This document shows, piece after piece, positions 1 to 7,783 of a stretch of 64,000 nucleotides of DNA; within the stretch, counting starts at the first letter, position 1, and each line of letters begins with the position of its first letter. The position numbers and the translations under genes were made by a program. The DNA is from Halorientalis salina (lineage in GTDB: Archaea > Halobacteriota > Halobacteria > Halobacteriales > Haloarculaceae). The stretch is from contig NZ_SOSC01000008.1 of NCBI RefSeq assembly GCF_005049285.1, forward strand, positions 1 through 64,000. The letters are read 5' to 3'. The notes beneath the pieces were generated by a model. It had not been told where the DNA came from, ran no database searches, and saw nothing but the letters and a program-made list of their open reading frames with translations.

Positions 1-114
1 CAGCTCCAAGCGGCACTCAGCAACCGGTTCTTTGACTCGCTCGACGATCTTACAACAGCGATCGACACCGCTCTCGGTCAGCTTTCCGTTCCAGAAGTGA
101 GCAATTACTTCTAG
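1..114 (+). CDS. C-terminal end of an IS630-type transposase (partial)
   Basis: An open frame enters from the left edge and stops with TAG at 112-114, giving the last 37 residues of a protein. The tail (FFDSLDDLTTAI... ending VSNYF) is what I remember from haloarchaeal IS630-family transposases. The catalytic DDE residues lie outside the window, so the family call rests on this tail only. The insertion-sequence end must lie within the next 30 or so bases, because recombinase-like sequence resumes at about 144. Its significance is that it removed the 5' part of the following integrase gene. Confidence 0.6.
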   Translation, partial: QLQAALSNRFFDSLDDLTTAIDTALGQLSVPEVSNYF

Positions 115-953
115 TGTCTACTATAGCTCAAACTGACTACAGTAGCACCCACAAGACGAATTGTCAGAAAGCGCTCCTGATGTTGTTCAAATGGCGACAC
201 CACGAACATGGAGTCTCGAAGTGGGAACCATCGATCCGATTTTCAGAGGAGAGCAGCACAAAACCTCGTGATTACGTGACCCCGCGTGAGCGAGAGCAGA
301 TTCGGAATGCGGCACTTGAGTACGGCTCGGTCCCGTCGTATTCGAATCTTACACCCCCTGAGCGAGACCGATGGAAGGCATATCTCGCTCAACGATTCGA
401 AAAGCCCAAATCCGATGTCACGCCCGCAGACTGGGACCGTGCCAATGGGTGGAAGATTCCATCCCTCGTATGGGCCTCTCTAGACGCTGGACTCCGACCC
501 ATTGAGGTGTCCCGTGCGACCACATCATGGGTCGATATAGAGAATGGGGTCCTTCGAATTCCAAAAGAAGAGAGCGCAAAATCTCGGGACAATTGGATTG
601 TCGGTCTTCGAGACCGGACAACGACGATTCTTGAGAAGTGGTTGGACGAGCGCACCGCATACGAAAAGTACGATGAAATAGACCTGCTCTGGTTAACTCG
701 CGAAGCGAATCCGTACACGTCGCAGTCGCTGATTTACGTGTTAGAACAACTCTGCCGGATCGCCGAGATCGAAACCGAAAACCGGCAGATGAGCTGGTAC
801 GCAATACGGCATTCAGTGGGAACGTACATGACTCGCGAAGAGGACTTAGCTGCTGCACAGGCTCAGTTGCGTCACAAATCTCCCGAAACGACGATGAAGT
901 ACGATCAGGCGCCAGTCGAAGATCGCAAAGATGCACTGAATCGAATGGGGTAA
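114..953 (+). pseudogene. Tyrosine recombinase A, 5'-truncated by the IS630 element
   Basis: The frame is open from a GTG at 114 but recognisable integrase sequence starts only near residue 11. It matches the 343-residue recombinase at 5,558-6,589 of this window along its length (both carry PERDRW, a WKIPS block and an IRHS box) and lacks about 75 N-terminal residues, including most of the DNA-binding core domain. Catalytic positions visible are R128 (LRPIE), R232 (IRHS), H254 (LRHKS) and Y263. The usual first histidine of the H-x-x-R box is a tyrosine (Y229), whereas the sister copy has histidine. Without its own promoter and N-terminus it is probably inactive. It heads a run of closely packed genes to 3,323. 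Confidence 0.75.
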
Positions 954-958
954 GAATA

Positions 959-1243
959 ATGAAGACTCGAGATGCTGCCACACGGCTGACCGATCTCGGT
1001 TTTGTCCTAACAGATGCTCACCATGACGATTCGGTCTCAAAAGGCGCAATCTACGATCGAGCCTCTGCTAACAAACCGGTCTCTCATTACTCACTTGAGT
1101 GGCAGGTAAACTTCTGTTGGGATCACTGTGAGCAACAGGACTGTGACATCCCGTTCTTATTTACTGGCAAAGCGGAATCCGGAAACAACACAGATCGGTT
1201 TGTGTTCCAAGAGGAACGCATGGAGGAAGCCACCGATGCGTAG
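959..1243 (+). CDS. Small hypothetical protein, first cargo gene of the left recombinase module
   Basis: A 94-residue protein whose ATG follows the stop of recombinase A by 5 bases; its own stop overlaps the next gene by 8 bases. The composition is acidic and aromatic (SLEWQVNFCWDHCEQQDCD), with three cysteines in the middle. I do not recognise the family. The tight packing and overlap argue that it is a real gene of the module and not a chance frame. The mirror module has a different, unrelated small gene (5,313-5,561) at this place, so the slot between recombinase A and the ribbon-helix-helix gene seems to hold variable cargo. Confidence 0.5.
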   Translation: MKTRDAATRLTDLGFVLTDAHHDDSVSKGAIYDRASANKPVSHYSLEWQVNFCWDHCEQQDCDIPFLFTGKAESGNNTDRFVFQEERMEEATDA

Positions 1244-1772
1244 TTGGTACAGTGTAGACGAAACACGAGAACCCTGGTGTTTCCTGTCGCTTACGACTAA
1301 GGATGATGGCACGGAAACTTCCCTGACAGGATGGGCGCTTGCAGACGGTAATGCCGGCCAGTTGGTTTCGACGGACTCCGAAACTCTCGAGTCGTATGCC
1401 AACGAGAGTGAGCTGACGGTTGCCTTGTCCGAGGCGCTGGACGCCCGGCGATACTCGAATCAAATTCTGGTGACATCGGAGCAAGATACGGTGGTAGATC
1501 TCCGGCTGAAACTCCTTTCGTGTCCACAGATCCCATCGCCGACCCTCCGGGGATTCACTAATATTGCTCTGAACGGTGTCCTGAATCAGTACTTCGGTGG
1601 AACTTCGCCGTCGGAAGTGATGCATGAGGAGGGCAATTGGTCCACCAGTAGAGGGATTCGTCGTACAGCCGATCCCGATGATCCTGTAGAGACGTTCGAA
1701 TTGCTATGGGAGGCGTGGACAACAGTCTACCAACTCCTCCCAGTGACGACGTGTCTGGGGGACCCGCTATGA
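1236..1772 (+). CDS. Hypothetical protein, second cargo gene of the left recombinase module
   Basis: A 178-residue protein. I chose the ATG at 1,236 because it overlaps the previous stop by 8 bases, a normal coupling; the frame is open further upstream to 1,128, but only inside the preceding gene. Its stop overlaps the ATG of the next gene (1,769) by 4 bases. No family is recognised. There is no signal peptide or membrane segment. It contains a central DARRYSNQILVTSEQDTVVD stretch and is otherwise mixed alpha/beta. It is part of the four-to-five-gene unit bounded by the two recombinases. Confidence 0.55.
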   Translation: MRSWYSVDETREPWCFLSLTTKDDGTETSLTGWALADGNAGQLVSTDSETLESYANESELTVALSEALDARRYSNQILVTSEQDTVVDLRLKLLSCPQIPSPTLRGFTNIALNGVLNQYFGGTSPSEVMHEEGNWSTSRGIRRTADPDDPVETFELLWEAWTTVYQLLPVTTCLGDPL

Positions 1773-2320
1773 GCAATCAACATTCCGCAGACGAGAGCTC
1801 GGAGACCATCACCCGTCGCAAGTTCACGCTATCGGAGCAACTTGATCGAGAGATCGAGAAGTTGGCTAGCCGGCACTATCAGGGGAATGTCAGTCTCTGT
1901 CTTCGGGCTGGAGTGAAGGAACACCAGCAGACACTCAATGGCGAGGGGCGACTTGCGTTGAAACGGCTCGAACACGAGGTCAGTAATCTCAGCGAGTCAG
2001 TCGCGGACCTGAACTGCGACACTGGCGATACTACAACTGAAAACAAGGAGGTCAGAGATGAACGTGGCCTAGATATCTCCCCATCAGTTGGGGCTCATCA
2101 ATTAGACGTTGCGCAGGAGCTACTCGACGAATTTCTCAGATCAGAGACGCCACTTCGTGTTGAGGACCTCGTTGAACGCACCGACCTTCCCATACGCCGT
2201 GTCGTACGCGGGCTCGGGCATCTGGTTGATAGCGGTTCGATTGTCGAGACACCCTCGGGCTCACGGTACCAACTCGTCGCGAACAACCCCAACCAAACGA
2301 TCGACCAATATCATGACTGA
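1769..2320 (+). CDS. Ribbon-helix-helix plus winged-helix DNA-binding protein (left module)
   Basis: A 183-residue protein with three parts. Residues about 17-53 form a ribbon-helix-helix-like unit (KFTLSEQLDREIEKLA, then GNVSLCLRAGVKEH). Residues 60-82 are a leucine-heptad helix. Residues about 117-170 look like a winged helix (VEDLVERTDLPIRRVVRGLGHL, then a wing ending SRYQLV). The mirror module encodes the same architecture at 4,810-5,316, with GNVSQFLRSAIKDHERTING matching GNVSLCLRAGVKEHQQTLNG. It overlaps recombinase B by 8 bases, so the two are probably translated together. By inference it is a site-specific accessory factor or repressor for the recombinases and may bind the palindromic repeats at 3,476-3,551. 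Confidence 0.7.
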   Translation: MSNQHSADESSETITRRKFTLSEQLDREIEKLASRHYQGNVSLCLRAGVKEHQQTLNGEGRLALKRLEHEVSNLSESVADLNCDTGDTTTENKEVRDERGLDISPSVGAHQLDVAQELLDEFLRSETPLRVEDLVERTDLPIRRVVRGLGHLVDSGSIVETPSGSRYQLVANNPNQTIDQYHD

Positions 2321-3323
2321 TCAGAATAGTACTGATCCCGAACCTGACGAAACGCCGTACGTTGACGACTACCTTTCCAGAAACGAAGGTATTGTGCTCT
2401 CCTCATCGACCGTCCGGACGTATCGATACCGTCTCCAGCAGTACGTCCGGTTCTTAACTGAAAATGAGACGACAGTGTTGGATGCTGAACTGGACGACGT
2501 CGTAGCGTTTATCGAACGATGCGTTCGGCGCGGGAACCGAGAGTCGACGCTCTCGGGAAAACTCACGGCAATTGAACAACTCTACCGGCACATCAAACTC
2601 AAAACGGACGCTGCCGACGATCTCCGGCTCGAGCCATTGGAACTTGAGGCGATCAACCTTGGCCAGTACAACACACCACCCGCTCTCGAGCGTGTAGCGT
2701 TGACCCGAGAGGAAGTTCGACGCCTCTTCGACGCGATGGACAGCTATCGGAATCGACTGCTCGCTGTTACGGCAACGGAGACAGGGCTTCGGAATTCCGA
2801 CCTCCGCGAGTTGCTGGTTTGCGATGTTGTGTTCGATGAACTGATGATTCACGTGCGGAACCCCAAAAACGAAAAACCCTACGACGTACCGATCAGCAGG
2901 GACCTCGGGTTTGAACTGGAATGGTGGCTCGGCGGCCGACGGGAAGCGTTCACGACGGCTTCCGAGAGCCAATATCTGTTTCCAGGACAGAATTCACCAA
3001 AGTTAGAAACGAACAGTGGCCTGAATCGGATAATCAAGACTGCTGCCGAAAAGGCCGACCTGCAAGATATTATTGGGGTTTCGAGGGTCAAAGAAGAGGC
3101 GAGATCGGCAACTGATTCATCTGTTTCAGAGCGTCGGTGGCATCGAGTAACGCCGCACACACTCCGTCACACATATCTCACACTACTAAAAGACGCTCAC
3201 GTTCCGCTCCCATATCGCCAATTAGTGGCCAATCACACGAGTCCGGAGACAACACGAGGGTACACACACGGAGAAGACGGAGCATTTCAAACGATACGGG
3301 ACCGATTTGACCCCCCTCGCTGA
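2313..3323 (+). CDS. Tyrosine recombinase B (left module), complete catalytic set
   Basis: A 336-residue integrase/XerC-D-like recombinase. The frame is open upstream to 2,109, but the ATG at 2,313 (MTDQNS) overlaps the previous gene by 8 bases and gives the usual length. Residues about 15-100 are the SAM-like core-binding domain and 130-336 the catalytic domain. All expected catalytic residues are present: R160 (TGLRNSD), H282 and R285 (HTLRHT), H308 (ANHTS) and the nucleophile Y317 (GYTHG). It is related to recombinase B' at 3,620-4,786 (both have LTRLF/EVRRLFDAM-type and NSDLR boxes). It acts on DNA in the cytoplasm; the target is unknown but the repeats 150 bp downstream are candidates. 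Confidence 0.85.
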   Translation: MTDQNSTDPEPDETPYVDDYLSRNEGIVLSSSTVRTYRYRLQQYVRFLTENETTVLDAELDDVVAFIERCVRRGNRESTLSGKLTAIEQLYRHIKLKTDAADDLRLEPLELEAINLGQYNTPPALERVALTREEVRRLFDAMDSYRNRLLAVTATETGLRNSDLRELLVCDVVFDELMIHVRNPKNEKPYDVPISRDLGFELEWWLGGRREAFTTASESQYLFPGQNSPKLETNSGLNRIIKTAAEKADLQDIIGVSRVKEEARSATDSSVSERRWHRVTPHTLRHTYLTLLKDAHVPLPYRQLVANHTSPETTRGYTHGEDGAFQTIRDRFDPPR

Positions 3324-3475
3324 ACTCGTTCCCCAATTCAACCTTGTATTTGACTGGGGGCTAAAATCACCTCCAATCTGCATATCTATTCACTAATTTC
3401 TGTTCAGTAGCAAACTGGTTCCCACGACTAAGAGCCGCATATATAACCACTGGAGTCCGTTCCTTCACGCTGGAT

Positions 3476-3551
3476 CAGTGCCCACTGAGTGGCCATCTCG
3501 GACCTTAGATACGGTTATCCTACACTCGAGGTGGCCATTCAGTGCCCACTG
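3476..3551. repeat. Paired palindromic repeats between the convergent recombinase modules
   Basis: The near-palindrome CAGTGCCCACTG occurs twice, at 3,476-3,487 and 3,540-3,551. GTGGCCAT occurs twice, at 3,489-3,496 and 3,531-3,538, on the inner side of each. The starts of the two GTGGCCAT copies are 42 bp apart, four helical turns. Read as units of 21 bp pointing away from each other, the two halves match at 17 of 21 positions in inverted orientation, with 34 bp between them. Such an arrangement fits recombination core sites, operators for the ribbon-helix-helix proteins, or ends of two abutting elements. The rest of the 3,324-3,619 gap holds no gene. Confidence 0.6.
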
Positions 3552-3619
3552 GACCAACTTAAACGTGATTAACAATACGCTGGTCGGGTAAAGTGGTGGT
3601 CTGGGAACTCTCAGTACTG

Positions 3620-4786
3620 TTAAAGCAAGTTAGTCCCGTGAAAGAGACGGCGCATGATGTCCTTATACTCTGATTCGTTGTACGTATAGTATTCTTTTGT
3701 CGTCTTTATATTGTTATGATCGAGAGCAGCACTCCGTGCATCGGAATCCAGGCCAGCTTGCTTCAGTAGATGGCTGAAGGTGTGTCTGAGCAAATGAGGA
3801 GTAACGCGATGTTGCTGTATCTTATCTTTTTTTACTCCCTTATCCCTTTCTGCTTGCGTCGGTTCACGTTCTCCGACTACTTCTTGGATCCCGGCTCTAT
3901 CAGCGGCTCGCTCTATGATACGAGACAGACTTTTGTTGGCCATCAGTTTCTCACTCTGTTCACTTGGGAAGAGGTATATACTATCCGAATATTTTGCTCC
4001 TGATACACGTTCGATTTTTATCCACCGTTCGAGTTCTAATGCGAGTTCGTCACTTATGGGGATACTGTACGTCCTGTCTGATTTCTTATTTGGGACCTCT
4101 ATGATATTATTGTCAAACCTAACATCATTGATCTTGATATTACGGAGGTCGCTATTCCGTGCCCCTGTTTCAGAAGCGACTAACACGATCAGTTGGTCGC
4201 GTCGACTCTGCATTGCATCAAACAGTTTTGTTAGTTCTTCGTCATCCAGCGGTCGTTTTTGTGCTCTATTCTTCGTCTGGAATCCATTCGCATCGATGTC
4301 TTGGAGTAGAAATAGATCGATTTTGGCTTCACATCCGGATGCATTCCGAATGTATTTGTATAATTTAGTGATCGCGGTTTGTCGAGATTTGAGTGTTGTT
4401 GTTGCAATATTTTGCTGTGCTAACTCTCTGAAGAAGCCCTTGACATCACCGACCTGTGCTTTGAGGACAACCAAATCCTGTCGACTCAGGTATCGCGTGT
4501 ACGCTCTGAGACGCGACTCATATGTACGAGCACTTGACTCTCTGATCTCGGCTCCCGAGACGGTTTCCAGGAACTCGTTTGCAATTGGTGCACCAGTCTC
4601 AAAGACTGAGGTACAACTTGATGAATTTGAGGAGCGGTTCTGCGATGATGGAGTCACTGGTGCATCTCTAGAAGCGCAGGAAGGCGTTTCGCTGTTCCTT
4701 GTGTCCTTGTCGCCCGATAACTTGGCTGAGTGTTCGTTGTTTGTGCCGAATACATCAAGCGTGGCCTGTTGATCGTTCGAAGTCAT
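3620..4786 (-). CDS. Tyrosine recombinase B' (right module)
   Basis: A 388-residue integrase, longer than its left counterpart because of a 75-residue Ser/Thr-rich N-terminal extension. The core-binding domain spans about 80-160 and the catalytic domain 180-388. Catalytic residues are R210 (TGARNSD), H331 and R334 (HLLRHT), H357 (LDHNN) and the nucleophile Y366 or Y367 (KEYYTY). It also carries a lysine/glutamate-rich insertion (about 305-325) before the HxxR box, matching a shorter one in the left copy. It is the last gene of a leftward unit A'-small gene-RHH'-B', with 23 bp between the RHH' stop and its ATG. Base composition is A+T-rich compared with the core chromosome. Confidence 0.85.
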   Translation of the reverse strand: MTSNDQQATLDVFGTNNEHSAKLSGDKDTRNSETPSCASRDAPVTPSSQNRSSNSSSCTSVFETGAPIANEFLETVSGAEIRESSARTYESRLRAYTRYLSRQDLVVLKAQVGDVKGFFRELAQQNIATTTLKSRQTAITKLYKYIRNASGCEAKIDLFLLQDIDANGFQTKNRAQKRPLDDEELTKLFDAMQSRRDQLIVLVASETGARNSDLRNIKINDVRFDNNIIEVPNKKSDRTYSIPISDELALELERWIKIERVSGAKYSDSIYLFPSEQSEKLMANKSLSRIIERAADRAGIQEVVGEREPTQAERDKGVKKDKIQQHRVTPHLLRHTFSHLLKQAGLDSDARSAALDHNNIKTTKEYYTYNESEYKDIMRRLFHGTNLL

Positions 4787-4809
4787 TGTCTATTCCTAAG
4801 ATCGATTAA

Positions 4810-5316
4810 TTACGGTGCGCATATTCGGTAGCAGACTGGGGAATTATCCGAATCTCGTTCGATATATTCTCTATCCAGCAGAGATTCGACTGCGATCTGA
4901 ATCTCAAGCGGCTCAGCGTCTACCAATTCCGTCAGTTTGTCCAGGCTGAGTGACCCTTCATCCGATTCTACGAGACAGCTCTGGACTCTGCGCTCAACTG
5001 CGACTCCGTCAGAATAGTCTTCTCTAGTAGTGTCGCAGTCGGCACGGTCGTCTTTGGAGGTCGGCAGCGCGGCTCCCTCGTCGGGGTCCACTAACTGATC
5101 AACTTGGTCCCCGAGCTGACGAACCTCCGATCGAAGCTTCTGGAATTCGAATTCGTCTCGCCCATTAATCGTGCGTTCGTGGTCTTTGATAGCACTACGG
5201 AGAAACTGGCTTACGTTCCCCCCGTATTGCTCATCGGCGAGATCGTTCAGTCGTTGAGCCAACTTATTTGGTAGCGTGAATCTCACGCGCACATACTCGA
5301 TGTCGGCTCGCGTCAT
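4810..5316 (-). CDS. Ribbon-helix-helix plus winged-helix DNA-binding protein (right module)
   Basis: A 168-residue counterpart of the protein at 1,769-2,320. Residues about 9-47 form the ribbon-helix-helix (RVRFTLPNKLAQRLNDLADE, then GNVSQFLRSAIKDH). Residues 56-76 are a heptad helix and 108-165 a winged helix (LDKLTELVDAEPLEIQIAV, ending CYRICAP). Its ATG overlaps the stop of the small upstream gene by 4 bases, so translation is likely coupled. By inference it is an accessory DNA-binding partner or autoregulator of the recombinase pair. Confidence 0.7.
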   Translation of the reverse strand: MTRADIEYVRVRFTLPNKLAQRLNDLADEQYGGNVSQFLRSAIKDHERTINGRDEFEFQKLRSEVRQLGDQVDQLVDPDEGAALPTSKDDRADCDTTREDYSDGVAVERRVQSCLVESDEGSLSLDKLTELVDAEPLEIQIAVESLLDREYIERDSDNSPVCYRICAP

Positions 5317-5561
5317 TGATCTGCCCTCCAGTCCATTCCACTCCTTCTATCGAAATCACCATCCGAACACGAGGTATAGTGTATCTTATAAGAAGGGCAA
5401 TAGAGAAGTTGTCTCGTAGGTGTCTTGTCCTCAGATGATGTACTTCTCTCGTATACCTGCCTCTCTCTTATCCGTGTAAGTACGGCTCTATATGACGAAT
5501 TCCAACAAGACTTCGGGATTGTATATCTCTCTATGAGTGTTCCAGACAACAAAATACTCAC
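5313..5561 (-). CDS. Small hypothetical protein, cargo slot of the right module
   Basis: An 82-residue frame starting at GTG 5,561, where the start overlaps the TGA of recombinase A' (GTGA). It ends overlapping the next gene by 4 bases. Such double overlaps suggest translation through the unit. The product is basic and Ser/Thr/Arg-rich, unlike the acidic neighbours, and I recognise no domain, so it could also be a chance frame bridging two genes. No similarity to the cargo genes at 959-1,772 is apparent. Confidence 0.35.
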   Translation of the reverse strand: MSILLSGTLIERYTIPKSCWNSSYRAVLTRIRERQVYERSTSSEDKTPTRQLLYCPSYKIHYTSCSDGDFDRRSGMDWRADQ

Positions 5562-6589
5562 AGTATAACACCCCCTTGGATCGACTCAATCACCTCTTTT
5601 TTCGTCTCAGGTGTTGCGTGTGCGTATTTACGTGCAGCTTCTAAACTCGCATGCCGAAGAGTTGCTGCAACCAGCTCCAAATCCTTCTCCTGATTATAGA
5701 CATACATTCCCGTACTATGTCGGATGCTGTGCCAGGTGAGTTTCCGATTACCTGGTTCAATTTCTGCCTCCTCTATCAGATTGTCAAGCAATCTATTCAG
5801 CGTCCCCGAATTGTACGGATTCCCTTTTCGATTTAGCCAAATATTATCTATATTATCATACCTTGGCCTATTATTCCGCTCAGCCATCCAATACTCAAGA
5901 ATTCGGCTTGATCGGTTCGATAACTCACATTCCCACTTCTGATTGTTCTTTACAGCAGTATCAGGGGGGATAACAATCTGGCCGTTACCAATATCAATCG
6001 ATTTCATCTCCAACCGACCGATCATCTCAGCCCGCCATCCGCAGTCGAGCGTTGTGGAGATTATGCTCGGTATCTTCCAACTTCTCCGTAAGCTCTCCCA
6101 GTCATCTGGTCCGACCTGCTCTTTCGGTTTTCCCAGATGTTGGGATAACTGAGTATTCCACCTGTCTCGCTCGTCTGGTGACACATTCTTGTAATTTGGA
6201 GGGGATCGATAATTCAAAGCAGCCTTTAGTAAGCGCTCTCGCTCTCGCAAATTAAACGGATCCGGTCCCGCAGAAGAATCCGTGTCTGTAAATTCGATCT
6301 CAGGATCCCATTCGATTCCTTGAGACCTAAAATACGAATTAATCGCGTGCTGGAACTTCCGTTTACTCCCTTCGGAGTATTCCTCTCCGTCTTTGTTCAA
6401 TATTTCGTCTCTATTGAGGCCTTCAATAAACTCATCAGCTTGTTTCGGTGTCAATTCAAGAATACTATATCCGTTCTCCCAGCAGTACTGGTGCACTTGA
6501 TGAATTCGACGTGCAATTGGCCTTATATTCGATTCTGCATATCCTCTATTCCGCTGGGGATCCTTACCTCGCGTCCGTAGAAACTCCAT
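5558..6589 (-). CDS. Tyrosine recombinase A' (right module), main frame
   Basis: A 343-residue integrase from ATG 6,589. It has a helical core-binding region (about 10-100) and a catalytic domain with R (WRAEMIGRL), H-x-x-R as HSIRHS, H in LRHAS, and a terminal tyrosine in RKYAHA. It is the full-length relative of the truncated copy at 114-953. The start overlaps the stop of a 36-residue frame (TGATG) whose last residues (IMRFGRG) look like the missing beginning of this protein, so the true N-terminus may lie at 6,699 with a one-base frame change. The gene leads the leftward module A'-small-RHH'-B'. Confidence 0.8.
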   Translation of the reverse strand: MEFLRTRGKDPQRNRGYAESNIRPIARRIHQVHQYCWENGYSILELTPKQADEFIEGLNRDEILNKDGEEYSEGSKRKFQHAINSYFRSQGIEWDPEIEFTDTDSSAGPDPFNLRERERLLKAALNYRSPPNYKNVSPDERDRWNTQLSQHLGKPKEQVGPDDWESLRRSWKIPSIISTTLDCGWRAEMIGRLEMKSIDIGNGQIVIPPDTAVKNNQKWECELSNRSSRILEYWMAERNNRPRYDNIDNIWLNRKGNPYNSGTLNRLLDNLIEEAEIEPGNRKLTWHSIRHSTGMYVYNQEKDLELVAATLRHASLEAARKYAHATPETKKEVIESIQGGVIL

Positions 6590-6699
6590 CAACCTCGTCC
6601 AAATCTCATGATAGAGGATTTTTCTTTGTGATTGAGTCCCTCAAGGCTCTCTTTGGAGAGAAACTCGAAATCCGGTTTCTCCTCATCGTTCGGGGGCAT
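6589..6699 (-). pseudogene. Probable N-terminal piece of recombinase A' in a shifted frame
   Basis: An ATG at 6,699 (MPPNDEEKP) opens a 36-residue acidic, helical frame that ends at TGA 6,591-6,589. That stop shares bases with the ATG of recombinase A' (TGATG). Joining the two by one base would give an uninterrupted helix, IMRFGRG-LMEFLRTRGKDP, as in integrase core-binding domains. It may be a frameshift mutation, a recoding site or a natural reinitiation junction. A TATA-like TTATAC lies about 65 bp upstream on this strand. The left copy cannot be compared because its N-terminus is lost. Confidence 0.45.
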
Positions 6700-6762
6700 G
6701 TATGCAAATTGGACGCGGAGATAACCGTTCGTTTCGCGAGGGGGGATCGACCCACCCGTAAC

Positions 6763-6770
6763 TGTATAAG
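6763..6770 (+). promoter_or_regulatory. TATA-like box for the gene at 6,793
   Basis: TGTATAAG is centred about 27 bp before the ATG at 6,793, the spacing of an archaeal leaderless promoter. This supports 6,793 as the start and not the longer frame that is open from 6,448. Its near-palindromic core (CTTATACA on the other strand) could also serve the divergent recombinase module. Confidence 0.55.
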
Positions 6771-6792
6771 TGGGGTCGTGGTACTCAGAACC

Positions 6793-7752
6793 ATGGTAAC
6801 CGTTAGTGATGAAAGGGACCGGAGAATATTTTCTATACTTGCCCATGGAGAGAAGCAGCGGATTGAGATATTGAGGTTACTTGAGAAGTATGAGGGAATC
6901 TCGGAGGATGCAGCAGATAATCGATTAAAGAACGCAGAAACATACTATGATACGCTTGAAAAGGCCGAAAGAAACGACGGTGTTTACTATTTTAGAACGG
7001 ATGTTGGCCGGGAGATGGTTCAGCCGAAACCATTTGCTGAAAAAAAGGAGGTGAGCAAGATCTTCAGTGATCTTGAGACTGTTCTTGGAATTAATAAGAG
7101 AAAAGAGAAACATGGCGCAACTCTTCCTCCAGATTCTCGACCTACTCTCCTGAGAGATCTTCTCGATATGTCTATGCATAGAAAATATATACTCTATGAC
7201 GATGAAACAAAAGAACAATTTCTAGCCATATTTAATGAGTATCTCCAGAGGATGTCGGAATCTTATCAACACCCCAACAATAATGGGGATTTTGATCCAA
7301 AGGATATCACAGACACTCAGTTAGAATATCGAGAGTTCTTACAGCTCACCAGAGAACTTCTCCACAATTCAAAAAGGGGCCAAGAGCCATATGAACTCGG
7401 ACCAGATTTGCTAGACTCTTTAGATAAGATAATGCAGATTTTTCCAGATCTCCCAGTTCAGTTGGGTTTAGACGTGCAGGGATTAGTTAATGAAATACAT
7501 GAAGACCAAGGAAAGGAATTGTTCCAGCAACTACTCCATCTCGAAAAGTACGATAATGAATATTTACGACGACAGGCCTTCTATAGCTATGACATCCATA
7601 ATGAGGTTGATGACTTGTTGGATGAGATATCCGAACTTGCAGATAAGACAACAAACGAAAGCCAAGCAAATAAACTAAGGAGACTAGTGGAAGATATTAC
7701 AAACCTATATATTCATCATCCTGTCTCGTCTCAACATTCTAAAGTCGAATAG
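6793..7752 (+). CDS. Hypothetical protein with an N-terminal winged-helix-like segment
   Basis: A 319-residue, strongly charged and almost entirely helical protein. Residues about 10-75 (FSILAHGEKQRIEILRLL... YYFRTDVGREMV) read like a winged helix. The remainder consists of amphipathic helices without membrane segments. I do not recognise the family. The gene is markedly A+T-rich, with codons such as ATA and AGA that are rare elsewhere in the window, which suggests recent arrival with the mobile module. It is followed after 31 bp by the VirB4-like fragment on the same strand. Confidence 0.55.
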   Translation: MVTVSDERDRRIFSILAHGEKQRIEILRLLEKYEGISEDAADNRLKNAETYYDTLEKAERNDGVYYFRTDVGREMVQPKPFAEKKEVSKIFSDLETVLGINKRKEKHGATLPPDSRPTLLRDLLDMSMHRKYILYDDETKEQFLAIFNEYLQRMSESYQHPNNNGDFDPKDITDTQLEYREFLQLTRELLHNSKRGQEPYELGPDLLDSLDKIMQIFPDLPVQLGLDVQGLVNEIHEDQGKELFQQLLHLEKYDNEYLRRQAFYSYDIHNEVDDLLDEISELADKTTNESQANKLRRLVEDITNLYIHHPVSSQHSKVE

Positions 7753-7783
7753 GCTTACTTGTGAATAATTGGCTCTCTTGCTC

